Shown here piece by piece: positions 15,495 to 24,480 of a stretch of DNA of 64,000 nucleotides (the first letter of the stretch is position 1; every line of letters starts with the position of its first letter). A program made the translations under genes and the position numbers. Origin of the DNA: Streptomyces cucumeris (GTDB lineage Bacteria; Actinomycetota; Actinomycetes; Streptomycetales; Streptomycetaceae); contig NZ_JANCLX010000018.1 of assembly GCF_024295805.1 (NCBI RefSeq), positions 74,197 to 138,196 of the forward strand, read 5' to 3'. A model generated the notes under the pieces. It did not search any database and was not told the DNA's origin. It saw nothing but the letters and a program-made list of their open reading frames with translations.

Positions 15495-16943
15495 GTGGAC
15501 AGTCAAACGGTCGCCCGACGCGAGACCGTGCAGGACACCCCCCGTACCACCCAGCTCAAGCCCAACGCCCTCGGCGTCCTGGGCATCCTCTTCTTCGTCC
15601 TCTCCGCGCAGGCCCCGCTCACCGGGATCGCGGGTGCGGTGCCCATCGCCATCGCGGTGGGCAACGGCCCCGGCGCCCCGGCCGCGTACGCCGTGGCGGG
15701 CGCCGTGATCCTGCTGTTCTCGGTCGGCTTCGTCGCCATGGGGCGCCACGTCGTGGACGCCGGCGCCTTCTACACCTACATCGGCAAGGGGCTCGGCCGG
15801 ACGGCGGGCAGCGGCAGCGCGGCGGTCGCGCTGTTCGCGTACTGCACGGTGCAGGCCGCCATGTACGGGCTCTACGGCGCCACCATGAGCGCGCTGATGG
15901 CCCACCACACCGGGGTCGACCAGCCGTGGTGGGTGTGGTCGCTGGTCACGATGGCCGTCGTCCAGGCACTCGGCGCGACCGGGATCGAGGTGGGCGCCAA
16001 GGTGCTCGCCGTGTTCGTCCTGGCGGAGTTCAGTATCCTGCTCGTCTTCGGGCTGGTCACCTTCTTCCGGGGCGGCGGGCCCGAGGGGCTCGCGTTCACC
16101 GAGTCCTTCTCACCGGACGCGGTCCTCCAAGGCGCGCCCGGGGTGGCGCTGATGTTCGCGGTGGCGTCCATGTTCGGCTTCGAGGCCACCGCCATCTACG
16201 GCGAGGAGGCCCGCGAACCGCGTACCACCGTGCCACGCGCCACCTATCTGTCGGTCGCCGTCGTCACCGGGTTCTTCGCCTTCACCTCATGGATGCTGGT
16301 CTCCTCCTACGGACCCTCGAAGGCCACCGCGGCCGCGGGGAAGGCGCTGGAGGGCGGCGACTCCACGGTGTTCGTGTTCGCACCCGTCGCGGACCGGTTC
16401 GGCTCCTGGGCCGGCGACGTACTGCCGGTGCTCCTCGCCACCTCCCTCTTCGCGGGTGTCCTCGCCTTCCACAACTCCGCCAACCGCTATCTGTTCTCAC
16501 TCGGCCGGGAAGGGCTGCTGCCCGCGCGGCTCAGCGCGCTCAACCGCCGCCACGCGCCCTGGGCGGCCGGTGCCGTACAGACCCTCATCGCGCTGGCGCT
16601 GGTGGTGCCGTTCGCGGTCACCGGCAAGGACCCGGTGCTGACCCTGTTCTCCTGGTTCAGCGGGGTGGGGGTGCTGGGCATCATGCTGCTCTACTTCCTC
16701 ACCTCGGTCTCCGTGGTCGTCTTCTTCCGCCGGGAGCGGCTGGACGCCCGGCCCTGGAACACCCTGATCGCACCCGCGCTGGGCGCCCTCGGCATCGCCG
16801 GTGCCATCTGGCTGATCCTCGCCAACTTCACCACCCTCATCGGCGGTGCGACCTCCACCGCCGTCTGGCTCGCGCTCACCGTCCCGGTGGTTCTGGCACT
16901 CGGCGCCGTGACGGCCCGTCTCACCCGTCGGCACACCGTCTGA
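15495..16943 (+). CDS. APC superfamily amino acid/amine permease
   Basis: About 482 residues with roughly 12 hydrophobic segments, beginning LGVLGILFFVLSAQAPLTGIAGAVP, where the Gly/Pro-rich first helix is typical of the amino acid-polyamine-organocation family. The start could be the GTG at 15486 or at 15495; the latter follows AGGTGA at 5 bases and is preferred. It is followed 45 bases on by PuuC- and PuuD-like genes, mirroring the PuuP-PuuC-PuuD relationship in polyamine catabolism. It probably imports the amine or amino acid used by the island. Operator C sits directly upstream. Confidence 0.88.
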   Translation: MDSQTVARRETVQDTPRTTQLKPNALGVLGILFFVLSAQAPLTGIAGAVPIAIAVGNGPGAPAAYAVAGAVILLFSVGFVAMGRHVVDAGAFYTYIGKGLGRTAGSGSAAVALFAYCTVQAAMYGLYGATMSALMAHHTGVDQPWWVWSLVTMAVVQALGATGIEVGAKVLAVFVLAEFSILLVFGLVTFFRGGGPEGLAFTESFSPDAVLQGAPGVALMFAVASMFGFEATAIYGEEAREPRTTVPRATYLSVAVVTGFFAFTSWMLVSSYGPSKATAAAGKALEGGDSTVFVFAPVADRFGSWAGDVLPVLLATSLFAGVLAFHNSANRYLFSLGREGLLPARLSALNRRHAPWAAGAVQTLIALALVVPFAVTGKDPVLTLFSWFSGVGVLGIMLLYFLTSVSVVVFFRRERLDARPWNTLIAPALGALGIAGAIWLILANFTTLIGGATSTAVWLALTVPVVLALGAVTARLTRRHTV

Positions 16944-16988
16944 AGTGCCCCGGCCGACCGCCCGGGCGCCATCCAACGAGAGGACACC

Positions 16989-18485
16989 ATGCCGGACCTC
17001 AGCCATGAGGAGTGGCAGCGCCGCGCCGCGGCGCTGCCCGCCGCACTGCCCGTCCACCACCACATCGACGGGGCGGACGAGCCCGGGCCGGGAGCCGTGT
17101 TCCCGGTGGTGTCGCCCCGCGACGGCACGGTGCTGACCGAGGTGGCCGACGCCGGTTCCGACGAGGTGGACCTGGCGGTGGCCGCCGCCCGCCGGGCGTT
17201 CGACACCGGCCCCTGGCCCCGCCTCCCCCCGGCCGAGCGCGGCCGGGCGCTGGGCCGGATCGCCGGGCTGCTGGAGGAGTGGCGGGAGACCCTCGCCCTC
17301 ACCATCAGCCTGGAGATGGGCAAACCCGTCACCGAGGCCCATGACATCGAACTGCGCGCCGCCATCGCCACGTTCCGCTGGTACGGGGAGATCGCCGACA
17401 AACTGGCCGACACCTCCCCGCACACCGCGCCCGACGCCCTCGCCCTGGTCACCCGGGAGCCCACGGGGGTGGTCGGCGCCGTCGTGCCCTGGAACTTCCC
17501 GCTGACGCTGGCCGCCTGGAAGGTGGCCCCGGCCCTGGCCGCGGGCTGCACGGTCGTCCTCAAACCGTCCGAGCGAACACCGCTGTCCGCGCTGCTGCTG
17601 GGCCGGCTGGCCACCGAGGCCGGGCTGCCGCCCGGTGTGCTCAATGTGGTCACCGGTGACGGTCCCACCGCCGGACGCGCCCTCGGACTCCACCCGGACG
17701 TGGACGTCGTGGCGTTCACCGGCTCCACGCCCGTGGGCCGCCACTTCCTGCGCTACGCGGCCGACTCCAACCTCAAGCGCGTCTGGCTGGAGCTCGGCGG
17801 CAAGTCGCCGAACATCATCCTCCCCGACGCCCCCGACCTGGACCTCGCCGCCGCCACCGCGGCCTGGGGCATCTTCTTCAACCAGGGCGAGATGTGCACC
17901 GCGCCCTCCCGGCTGCTGGTGCACTCCGCCATCGCCGGGCGGGTCACCGAGGCCGTCGTGGAACGCGCCCGTGCGCTGCGGGTCGGGGATCCCCTCGACC
18001 CCGCCACCGAGATGGGTGCCCTGGCCGGTGACGGCCATCTGCGACAGGTGCTGGACCATATCGGCACCGGAGTGGCGGAGGGCGCGCGGCTGCTCACCGG
18101 CGGCGGCGCCACCCGTACCGGCAGCGGCGGCAGCTATCTGGAACCCACCGTCCTCGACCGGGTGGACCCCGGCGCGCGGCTGGCCCGCGAGGAGATCTTC
18201 GGCCCGGTGCTGTCCGTCCTCACCTTCGACGACCTCGACGAGGCGGTCCGGCTCGCCAACGCCACCGACTACGGGCTCGCCGCCGGGCTGTGGACCTCCG
18301 ACCTCACCACCGCCCACCGGGTCTCCCGCGCCCTCCGGGCCGGAACGGTGTGGGTCAACTGCTACGAGGAAGGCGATCTGACCGTGCCGTTCGGCGGGAT
18401 GAAACAGTCCGGCAACGGCCGCGACAAATCCGCGCATGCGCTGGAGAAGTACACCGAGCTCAAGACCACCTGGATCCGGCTGTGA
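16989..18485 (+). CDS. Aldehyde dehydrogenase, PuuC-like (gamma-glutamyl-aminoaldehyde dehydrogenase)
   Basis: 498 residues; GAGAGGAC precedes the ATG. Catalytic Glu (LELGGK, about 268) and Cys (FNQGEMC, about 303) are present. The C-terminal block GGMKQSGNGRDKSAHALEKY followed by TELKTTWI is nearly the same as the end of E. coli PuuC, which oxidises gamma-glutamyl-gamma-aminobutyraldehyde. Together with the glutamine-synthetase-like ligase and the PuuD-like hydrolase this supports a gamma-glutamylated amine route. The stop overlaps the PuuD-like start by 4 bases. The exact aldehyde is not known, since no PuuB-type oxidase is nearby. Confidence 0.87.
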   Translation: MPDLSHEEWQRRAAALPAALPVHHHIDGADEPGPGAVFPVVSPRDGTVLTEVADAGSDEVDLAVAAARRAFDTGPWPRLPPAERGRALGRIAGLLEEWRETLALTISLEMGKPVTEAHDIELRAAIATFRWYGEIADKLADTSPHTAPDALALVTREPTGVVGAVVPWNFPLTLAAWKVAPALAAGCTVVLKPSERTPLSALLLGRLATEAGLPPGVLNVVTGDGPTAGRALGLHPDVDVVAFTGSTPVGRHFLRYAADSNLKRVWLELGGKSPNIILPDAPDLDLAAATAAWGIFFNQGEMCTAPSRLLVHSAIAGRVTEAVVERARALRVGDPLDPATEMGALAGDGHLRQVLDHIGTGVAEGARLLTGGGATRTGSGGSYLEPTVLDRVDPGARLAREEIFGPVLSVLTFDDLDEAVRLANATDYGLAAGLWTSDLTTAHRVSRALRAGTVWVNCYEEGDLTVPFGGMKQSGNGRDKSAHALEKYTELKTTWIRL

Positions 18486-19210
18486 CCGGCCCCCGACCGC
18501 TGATCGCCGTCCCGGCCCGCTTCTCCGCCACCACCTCGGCGCTGCGCTTCGCCGCCGAGGTGACCGCCCGCGCCCTGGTCGAGGCGGTCTGGCGGGCCGG
18601 GGGCGAACCCGCCACGATCCACCCCCACGCACCGGACGGCACCGCCGACCCCGCCGAGGTGGCCGCCCGCCTCGCCCGGTTCGACGGGGTGCTGCTGCCC
18701 GGTGGCGGTGATCTGGACCCCCGCCGCTACGGTGGCGGTCCGGCCCACACCAGCGTCTACGACGTGGACGGTGAACAGGACGGCTTCGACCTCGAACTGG
18801 CCCGCCGCGCCCTGGACTCCGGGCAACCGCTGCTCGCCGTCTGCCGGGGGCTCCAGGTGATCAACACCGCGCTCGGCGGCACCCTCGAGCAGGACATGGG
18901 CGGTCCGGACCGCGACCACCGCCATCTGACGCATCCGGTGGCCCTGCGCCCCGGGTCGCTCGTGGCGCGCGCCACCGGAACTGAGAAGACGGAGGTCTCC
19001 TGCTATCACCACCAGCGCGTCCACCGCCTCGGGACCGGGCTCGAGATCACCGCCACGGCGGCCGACGGCACCGTGGAGGCGTGTGAATTGCCCACCGCGC
19101 GCGGCTGGTTCACCGCCGTCCAGTGGCATCCCGAGGACACCGCCCACCGTGACCCGGCCCAGCAGGGTCTGTTCGACGCGCTGGTGCGCGCCGCCCGCGA
19201 GCGCCGCTAG
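18482..19210 (+). CDS. Gamma-glutamyl hydrolase, PuuD-like class I glutamine amidotransferase
   Basis: 242 residues from the GTG overlapping the PuuC-like stop. Peptidase C26/PuuD pattern: LLPGGGDLDPRRYGG, nucleophile Cys121 in LLAVCRGLQVIN, and His216/Glu218 in QWHPED. PuuD hydrolyses gamma-glutamyl-GABA to glutamate and GABA. Here it would release glutamate from the oxidised gamma-glutamyl intermediate. It is the last gene of the permease operon and converges on the MarR gene with only 10 bases between the stops. Confidence 0.9.
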   Translation: MTGPRPLIAVPARFSATTSALRFAAEVTARALVEAVWRAGGEPATIHPHAPDGTADPAEVAARLARFDGVLLPGGGDLDPRRYGGGPAHTSVYDVDGEQDGFDLELARRALDSGQPLLAVCRGLQVINTALGGTLEQDMGGPDRDHRHLTHPVALRPGSLVARATGTEKTEVSCYHHQRVHRLGTGLEITATAADGTVEACELPTARGWFTAVQWHPEDTAHRDPAQQGLFDALVRAARERR

Positions 19211-19214
19211 CGGC
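19203..19214. terminator. Small palindrome between convergent genes
   Basis: GCCGCTAGCGGC is a perfect 12-base palindrome spanning the PuuD-like stop (TAG). It could act weakly in both directions between the convergent PuuD-like and MarR genes; no U-tract is present. Confidence 0.25.
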
Positions 19215-19220
19215 GGTGGC

Positions 19221-19793
19221 TCATCCCTTCGGACGGCGCCCGCTGCGGCGCGGGGCCGGTTCGGCGCCGTCCAGCAGGGTGAGCCTGCGCTCCTCGCCGT
19301 GCGTCTCGACCTGGAGCACCACCTGGCGCAGCGCCTCCGCGGTGCGCAGACACTCCTCGTCGGACAACTGCCCGGCGACGAACGCCTCCTCCTCGTTGAA
19401 CTCCGGGAAGACGCGCCGCATCAGCGCCTCGCCCTCATCGGTGAGGCTCAGCAGCACCAGCCGGCCGTCGCTGGGATGGCCGGAGCGTCGGATCAGACCG
19501 CGGGACTCCAGGGTGCGGGCCACACCGGTGAGCGTGCCCTTGGAGATGCCCGCCTCCTCCGCCACGTTCCGGGTCTCCGATTCGCCCCAGATCCACACCA
19601 CCCAGAGCACCACGAAGGCGGTCCAGGTCAGATCGCAGCCGCGCAGCACCGAGTTCTCCAGGTGCTGTCGCACCGCCGACGCGGCCCGGTAGATGTTGGA
19701 CACCATGGCCATCTGCTCACGGCGGATCGGAATGCCTCCGAGCTTGGCGGCGACCAGCTTCTCGGTGTCGGTGATGGATCGGTGGCCGGACAC
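19221..19793 (-). CDS. MarR family regulator, candidate regulator of the catabolic island
   Basis: About 190 residues. GAGGAG precedes the GTG at 19793 by seven bases; the frame reaches 19808, but that earlier GTG overlaps the ribosome site. The winged HTH is seen in TRNVAEEAGISKGTLTGVARTLESRGLIRRSGHPSDGRLVLLSLT, including the beta-wing. A basic C-terminal tail (APRRSGRRPKG) is present. It closes the island and is convergent with it. Its own upstream region has a weak copy of the operator found before the ligase, ferredoxin and permease genes, so autoregulation and control of the island are likely. Confidence 0.9.
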   Translation of the reverse strand: MSGHRSITDTEKLVAAKLGGIPIRREQMAMVSNIYRAASAVRQHLENSVLRGCDLTWTAFVVLWVVWIWGESETRNVAEEAGISKGTLTGVARTLESRGLIRRSGHPSDGRLVLLSLTDEGEALMRRVFPEFNEEEAFVAGQLSDEECLRTAEALRQVVLQVETHGEERRLTLLDGAEPAPRRSGRRPKG

Positions 19794-19850
19794 GGGCGGG
19801 CTCCTCACATCGGCGGTGAACGGTGGTGTGACGGAGCACCGGCGACTCCA

Positions 19851-19868
19851 TCGTTCGAGGTCAAATGT
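19851..19868. promoter_or_regulatory. Operator D upstream of the MarR gene
   Basis: TCGTTC-GAGGTC-AAATGT matches the TCGTTT-N6-AAACGA pattern with three mismatches and lies 58 bases upstream of the MarR start. Weaker than the other three sites. Confidence 0.45.
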
Positions 19869-19915
19869 ACCGTGCCCGCCGTGGGCGGCCGATGGAGGCG
19901 GCCGGGGCGGCCCGC

Positions 19916-20911
19916 TCAGCGCCCCGGTTCGGCGAGTGTCAGGGGCACCGAACCGCGGTACAGCAACTGGCTGCCGAGCGGGGTGAGCGAGTGCACCACC
20001 GTATTGGACACCCGTGTGCTGGTGAGCAGTCCGGCGTTGCGCAGGACGGTGGCGTGCTGGCTGGCCGAGGAGATGAGGATGCCCGCGCGCTGGGCGAGTT
20101 CACCGGTCGTACAGCGCCCCTCGGCCGCCTCCAGCACCGCGGCCCGGGTCGGCCCCAGCAGTTTGGCCAGCGAGGAGCGGCCCTGGGTCTCCGGACCCTC
20201 CTCGAGCAGCCGCTGCTGCACCGGGTACACCAGCACCGGTGTGCGGTCGTGGTGCAGCAGGGTGATGCTGGTGCGCCAGCAGAAGAACGAGGGGATCAGC
20301 AGCAGTCCGCGGCCGTCGAGTCGCAGATCGCGGTCGACGGGGTAGTCCGCCTCCAGCACCGGCCGGCGCCAGCGCAGGCACGGCGGCAGCGCGGTCAGCA
20401 GCGCCTCGGTGCCGCCGCCCAGCATCGGCGTGGACAGCCGTAGCCGCTCATGGTCGACCTGGGCCCGGATACGGTCCCAGTACGGGGCGATGGCGACCTC
20501 GTGGTACGCCTGGACGGCACGTCCGAGCAGGGCCAGGGCATCCGGTTCGCCGTCGGCCAGCGAACGGGTCCACGGGGGCAGCCGCCGCCCGTCGGCCAGC
20601 AGTGAGAGATCGCGCCGCAGCCGGGCCCGCGGGGTGCTCAGCACCGCATCGAGCCCCTCCTCCACGCTGTACAGCGGATCCGCCGGGGTGAGAAAGTCCG
20701 GAAAATAGCCCCTCATTGGCACCAGGGCGGTCAACAGGGCGGTCGAACGGGGGAGTTTGGGGCCGACCGACCGCCGCCACCGCGCGGGGATCAGCCCCTG
20801 GTTCTGCTGGCGGAGACTGTGCAGACTCAGCATGGTCTCCCACATGGCGACCGGGCCCGCGGCAACGCGGGTGAGTCCGAGATCCTGACCGGTGAAATGA
20901 ATGCGTAGCAC
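19916..20911 (-). CDS. ArsR-type winged-helix transcriptional regulator
   Basis: 331 residues, starting at a GTG with a G-rich stretch upstream. The C-terminal 90 residues form a winged HTH (RAAVLEAAEGRCTTGELAQRAGILISSASQHATVLRNAGLL). The N-terminal 230 residues, with a lone LSLHSLRQ start and the hydrophobic GLLLIPSFFCWR segment, match the Streptomyces DUF5937-plus-HTH layout of single-gene regulators. Its targets are unknown. It is on the same strand as the MarR gene but 122 bases before it, and a hairpin lies upstream, so it is probably transcribed alone or with MarR. Confidence 0.8.
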   Translation of the reverse strand: MLRIHFTGQDLGLTRVAAGPVAMWETMLSLHSLRQQNQGLIPARWRRSVGPKLPRSTALLTALVPMRGYFPDFLTPADPLYSVEEGLDAVLSTPRARLRRDLSLLADGRRLPPWTRSLADGEPDALALLGRAVQAYHEVAIAPYWDRIRAQVDHERLRLSTPMLGGGTEALLTALPPCLRWRRPVLEADYPVDRDLRLDGRGLLLIPSFFCWRTSITLLHHDRTPVLVYPVQQRLLEEGPETQGRSSLAKLLGPTRAAVLEAAEGRCTTGELAQRAGILISSASQHATVLRNAGLLTSTRVSNTVVHSLTPLGSQLLYRGSVPLTLAEPGR

Positions 20912-21038
20912 AGCGCCCCCGTGTCTCCCCGCCTGCTTCCCTCACCTCCGTATCACGTTCCGGGCGGAGGCCGTACCGGGGCACGGCGACGACGCGCTGT
21001 GTTTCAGTCTGGAGTGAACGTCCCCCGTACGCACACGA

Positions 21039-21067
21039 GTCCGCCCGGCGGAAGCCGCCGGGCGGAC
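21039..21067 (-). terminator. Strong hairpin after the phospholipase gene
   Basis: Perfect 13-bp stem (GTCCGCCCGGCGG at 21039-21051, CCGCCGGGCGGAC at 21055-21067) with a 3-base loop, 29 bases past the phospholipase stop. Confidence 0.75.
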
Positions 21068-21095
21068 GTGCGCGGGAGTGCGCCGGGCGCCCGGG

Positions 21096-23147
21096 TCAGT
21101 CCGCGGAGAGTGCCGGGTCGCTGCTCCCGGTGCGGCCCGTCTCCACACGGCCGGACAGCCGCCGCAGATAGCCGCTGTCCCCGTCGGAGGCCACCGACAC
21201 GTCGTACCAGTGGCGGCTGCGCCGGGTGTCCACGGTGTGCACCGCCCGTCCGCCCGGCCGCAGCCGGTAGGTGGCGTCCTTCTGGTGGTGGTAGCCGTCG
21301 GTGACGGTCAGCCGTACGGTCTTGTCGCCCTCGTTGGTCAGGGTCAGCTCGACGTCGCCGGACTTCCGGTCGTGCCGGGCGGTCACCTCCGGGCCCCGGC
21401 CGGTGACGCGGCCGGTGAGGTGGCGTACGAAACCGCCCGGCCCGTGCACCTGGACGTCGTAGGTGTCCTTGCCCTCGGCGGGCTGCCAGGTGCCGGAGAG
21501 GTGCTTGCCCGCCTCGACGGTGTAGCCCCACGGCCCGTCCGGGTGGCCGGCGGAGGTGATGTGGAAGTGGGCACCGCCCTTGCCGCGGTTGGTGAAGTCC
21601 AGCCGCAGCCGCCCGTCGGCCACGGTGGCATCGGCGCACAGGTCGTACGGCAGCGGCCGGGAGCGGCGCAGACCGGACTCCTGGCGGGGCAGGGAACCCT
21701 TGGCCGGGGGCGTGGGCACGTAGTCCGGGTGCCGCTCGTTGTCCGGCGGCTGGTAGGCGTCGGTGTCCGGCAGCGACGGGACCTTGGTGTCGGTGTGCGC
21801 GAAGTCGAAGGCCGTCGTCAGATCACCGCACACCGCACGCCGCCAGGGCGAGATGTTGGGCTCCTCGACCCCGAACCGCCGCTCCATGAACCGGATGATC
21901 GAGGTGTGGTCCAGGGTCTGGGAGCACACATAGCCACCGGTGCTCCACGGCGACACCACCAGCATCGGCACCCGCTGGCCCAGTCCGTAGGGCCCGGCGG
22001 GCTGGGACGAGGAACCGGGGTACAGATCCTCGGTGGTGTCCACGGTCGAGGCGCCGTGGCCCTCGGCGGCCGGGTACGCCGGCACCACGTGGTCGAAGAA
22101 GCCGTCGTTCTCGTCGTAGGTGATGAACAGCGCGGTCTTGCTCCAGACCTCGGGGTCGGAGGTCAGCGCGTCCAGCACCTGGGCGATGTACCAGGCGCCG
22201 TAGTTGGCGGGCCAGTTGGGGTGCTCGGTGAAGGCCTCGGGCGCCGCGATCCAGGAGATCTGGGGCAGCTTGCCGTTCTGGACGTCGGCCCGCAGATGGT
22301 CGAAGAGGCCGTCGCCGTTCTTCACGTCGGTGCCGGTACGGGCCTTGTCGTACAGCGGGTCGCCGGGCTTGGCGTTGCGGTACTGGTTGAAGAACAGCAG
22401 TGAGTTGTCACCGTAGTTGCCGCGGTAGGCGTCGTCGATCCAGCCCCAGCCGCCGTCGGCGTCCAGTCCGTCGCCGATGTCCTGGTAGATCCGCCAGGAG
22501 ACCCCGGCCTTCTCCAGGCGCTCGGGGTAGGTGGTCCAGCCGTAGCCGAGCTCGGCGTTGTCCAGGACCGGCCCGCCGCCCTTGCCGTCATTGCCGGTGT
22601 AACCGGTGTACATGTAATAGCGGTTGGGATCGGTGGACCCGATGAACGAGCAGTGGTACGCGTCGCAGACGGTGAACGCGTCGGCCAGCGCGTAGTGGAA
22701 CGGGATGTCATCACGGGTGAGGTACGCCATGGTGGTGGCGGACTTCACGGGCACCCACTTGTCGTAGTTGCCCTTGTTGAAGGCGGCGTGGCCGTCCGGC
22801 CAGCCGTGCGGGAGGTCCTGGAGGAACTGGAGCCCCAGGTCGTTCGCCTCGGGCCGGAACGGCAGAACCTCCTTGCTGCCGTCCGACTGGTGCCACACCG
22901 GCTTGCCGCTGGGCAGCCGCACCGGATGCGGATCGCCGAACCCGCGCACCCCGCGCAGTGATCCGAAGTAGTGATCGAAAGAACGATTTTCCTGCATCAG
23001 CACCACGATGTGCTCGATGTCCCGCAGACTTCCGGTGCGACGGTTCGCCGGAATCGAGGCGGCGCGGGCGATGCTGTTGGACAGCAGGGACATGGCCGTG
23101 CTGGTACCGGCCAGTTGCATGAATCTGCGACGGTCGATGGAGGTCAT
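21096..23147 (-). CDS. Tat-exported phosphocholine-type phospholipase C
   Basis: About 683 residues. Start is the ATG at 23147, giving MTSIDRRRFMQLAGTS, a twin-arginine signal. The catalytic domain (about 40-470) has the family motifs IEHIVVLMQENRSFDHYFGS near its start and TYDENDGFFDHVVP (metal/phosphate ligands). Two C-terminal repeat modules of about 90 residues (DUF756-like) follow, as in Pseudomonas PlcN/PlcH and actinobacterial homologues. It hydrolyses phosphatidylcholine or related lipids outside the cell. In actinomycetes such genes are often phosphate-regulated, but I do not see a clear PHO box upstream. It stands alone, divergent from the CapA gene. Confidence 0.92.
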   Translation of the reverse strand: MTSIDRRRFMQLAGTSTAMSLLSNSIARAASIPANRRTGSLRDIEHIVVLMQENRSFDHYFGSLRGVRGFGDPHPVRLPSGKPVWHQSDGSKEVLPFRPEANDLGLQFLQDLPHGWPDGHAAFNKGNYDKWVPVKSATTMAYLTRDDIPFHYALADAFTVCDAYHCSFIGSTDPNRYYMYTGYTGNDGKGGGPVLDNAELGYGWTTYPERLEKAGVSWRIYQDIGDGLDADGGWGWIDDAYRGNYGDNSLLFFNQYRNAKPGDPLYDKARTGTDVKNGDGLFDHLRADVQNGKLPQISWIAAPEAFTEHPNWPANYGAWYIAQVLDALTSDPEVWSKTALFITYDENDGFFDHVVPAYPAAEGHGASTVDTTEDLYPGSSSQPAGPYGLGQRVPMLVVSPWSTGGYVCSQTLDHTSIIRFMERRFGVEEPNISPWRRAVCGDLTTAFDFAHTDTKVPSLPDTDAYQPPDNERHPDYVPTPPAKGSLPRQESGLRRSRPLPYDLCADATVADGRLRLDFTNRGKGGAHFHITSAGHPDGPWGYTVEAGKHLSGTWQPAEGKDTYDVQVHGPGGFVRHLTGRVTGRGPEVTARHDRKSGDVELTLTNEGDKTVRLTVTDGYHHQKDATYRLRPGGRAVHTVDTRRSRHWYDVSVASDGDSGYLRRLSGRVETGRTGSSDPALSAD

Positions 23148-23322
23148 GTCGGTCAGGTCTCCCTGTGTCGTACGAGGTGGTGCAAGCAACCGGGGCAGTC
23201 TGTTCCGCATGGGCCGTCCGACACAACGGGTCGGAGGAGAAACGGCGGGAAAGGCTCAGTAAACCCTTGGCCATTGCGCCGGGCGACGGGCGTCCGGAGG
23301 GCCGAGGAGTTACGTTGAACCC

Positions 23323-24444
23323 ATGGACGGCGACACGTTGACGCTCTTCCTCTGCGGCGATGTGATGCTCGCCCGCGGCGTCGACCAGATCCTGCCGCAC
23401 CCCGGCACCCCGGAGCTGCGGGAGCCGTACATCCGGGACTCCCGCGCCTACGTCGGGCTGGCCGAGCGGCGGAACGGCCCGATTCCGCGCCCGGTCGACT
23501 TCACCTGGCCCTGGGGCGACGCCCTCGCGGTGCTGGACGAGGCCGCGCCCGACGTCCGTGTGGTGAACCTGGAGACCAGCGTCACGGCCGGTGGCGAGGA
23601 CGCCCCCGGCAAGGAGCTCCACTACCGTATGAACCCCGCCAACCTCCCGTGTCTGGCCGCGGCCCGCCCCGATGTCTGCGTACTGGCCAACAACCACGTC
23701 CTGGACCGCGGACCGCACGGCCTGGAGGACACCCTCGACGCCCTCGCCGGGGCCGGACTCCGGGTGGCCGGAGCGGGACGCGACGTCACCGCCGCCCGGC
23801 GCCCGGCCGTCGTCCCGGTGGGAGAGGACCGGCGGGTCCTGGTCTTCGCCTTCGGGACACCCTCCAGCGGTATTCCGTACCGCTGGGCCGCCACCGGCGA
23901 CCGCCCCGGGGTCGACCTCGTGCCCGAGCTGACGGACGCCGGGGCCGCCGCGATCACGGACCGGGTGCGCCAGGTCAAACGGCCCGGGGACATCGCGGTC
24001 GCCTCGGTCCACTGGGGCGGCAACTGGGGGTACGACGTCCCCGCGGACCAGATCCGCTTCGCCCACGCGCTGATCGACGGCGGGGTCGACCTCGTCCACG
24101 GCCACTCCTCCCATCACCCCCGCCCGGCCGAGGTGTACCGCGGCCGGCTGATCCTCCACGGCTGCGGGGACCTCATCGACGACTACGAGGGCATCGCCGG
24201 CTACGAGCGGTACCGGGACGATCTGCGACTGCTCCACCTGGTGCGGGTGGCCGCCGGCAGCGGAGAACTGCTCGAGCTGCGCATGGTGCCCCTCCAGTCC
24301 CGGCGGATGCGGCTGCGCCATGCCACGCGCCGGGACGCGCAGTGGCTCGGTGACACCCTGGACCGGGTCGGCGCCCGGTTCGGCACGCACATCGGCGTCG
24401 CCCATGACGGGCCGTACGACGTGCTGACCCTCCGGCACGGCTAG
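23323..24444 (+). CDS. CapA family metallophosphatase-like protein
   Basis: 373 residues. PGA_cap/CapA domain: LTLFLCGDVMLARGVDQIL (metal ligands), VVNLETSVT, CVLANNHVLDRG, and SVHWGGNWG with GHSSHHP and HGCGDLIDDY towards the end. CapA is linked to poly-gamma-glutamate synthesis or cell-surface polymer handling in Bacillus, but single actinobacterial copies without capB/capC have unknown roles. No signal peptide or membrane segment is visible, unlike B. subtilis CapA. It is followed by a methyltransferase gene about 36 bases downstream. Confidence 0.85.
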   Translation: MDGDTLTLFLCGDVMLARGVDQILPHPGTPELREPYIRDSRAYVGLAERRNGPIPRPVDFTWPWGDALAVLDEAAPDVRVVNLETSVTAGGEDAPGKELHYRMNPANLPCLAAARPDVCVLANNHVLDRGPHGLEDTLDALAGAGLRVAGAGRDVTAARRPAVVPVGEDRRVLVFAFGTPSSGIPYRWAATGDRPGVDLVPELTDAGAAAITDRVRQVKRPGDIAVASVHWGGNWGYDVPADQIRFAHALIDGGVDLVHGHSSHHPRPAEVYRGRLILHGCGDLIDDYEGIAGYERYRDDLRLLHLVRVAAGSGELLELRMVPLQSRRMRLRHATRRDAQWLGDTLDRVGARFGTHIGVAHDGPYDVLTLRHG

Positions 24445-24480
24445 GCGGTGTCGACCACGACCGAGGCGAGGAGGCCGCAC

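Noticed and set aside
15407..17008. Long plus-strand frame over the permease gene
   Set aside because: Frame-shifted shadow of the APC permease, Arg/Gly-rich, no start with a ribosome site.
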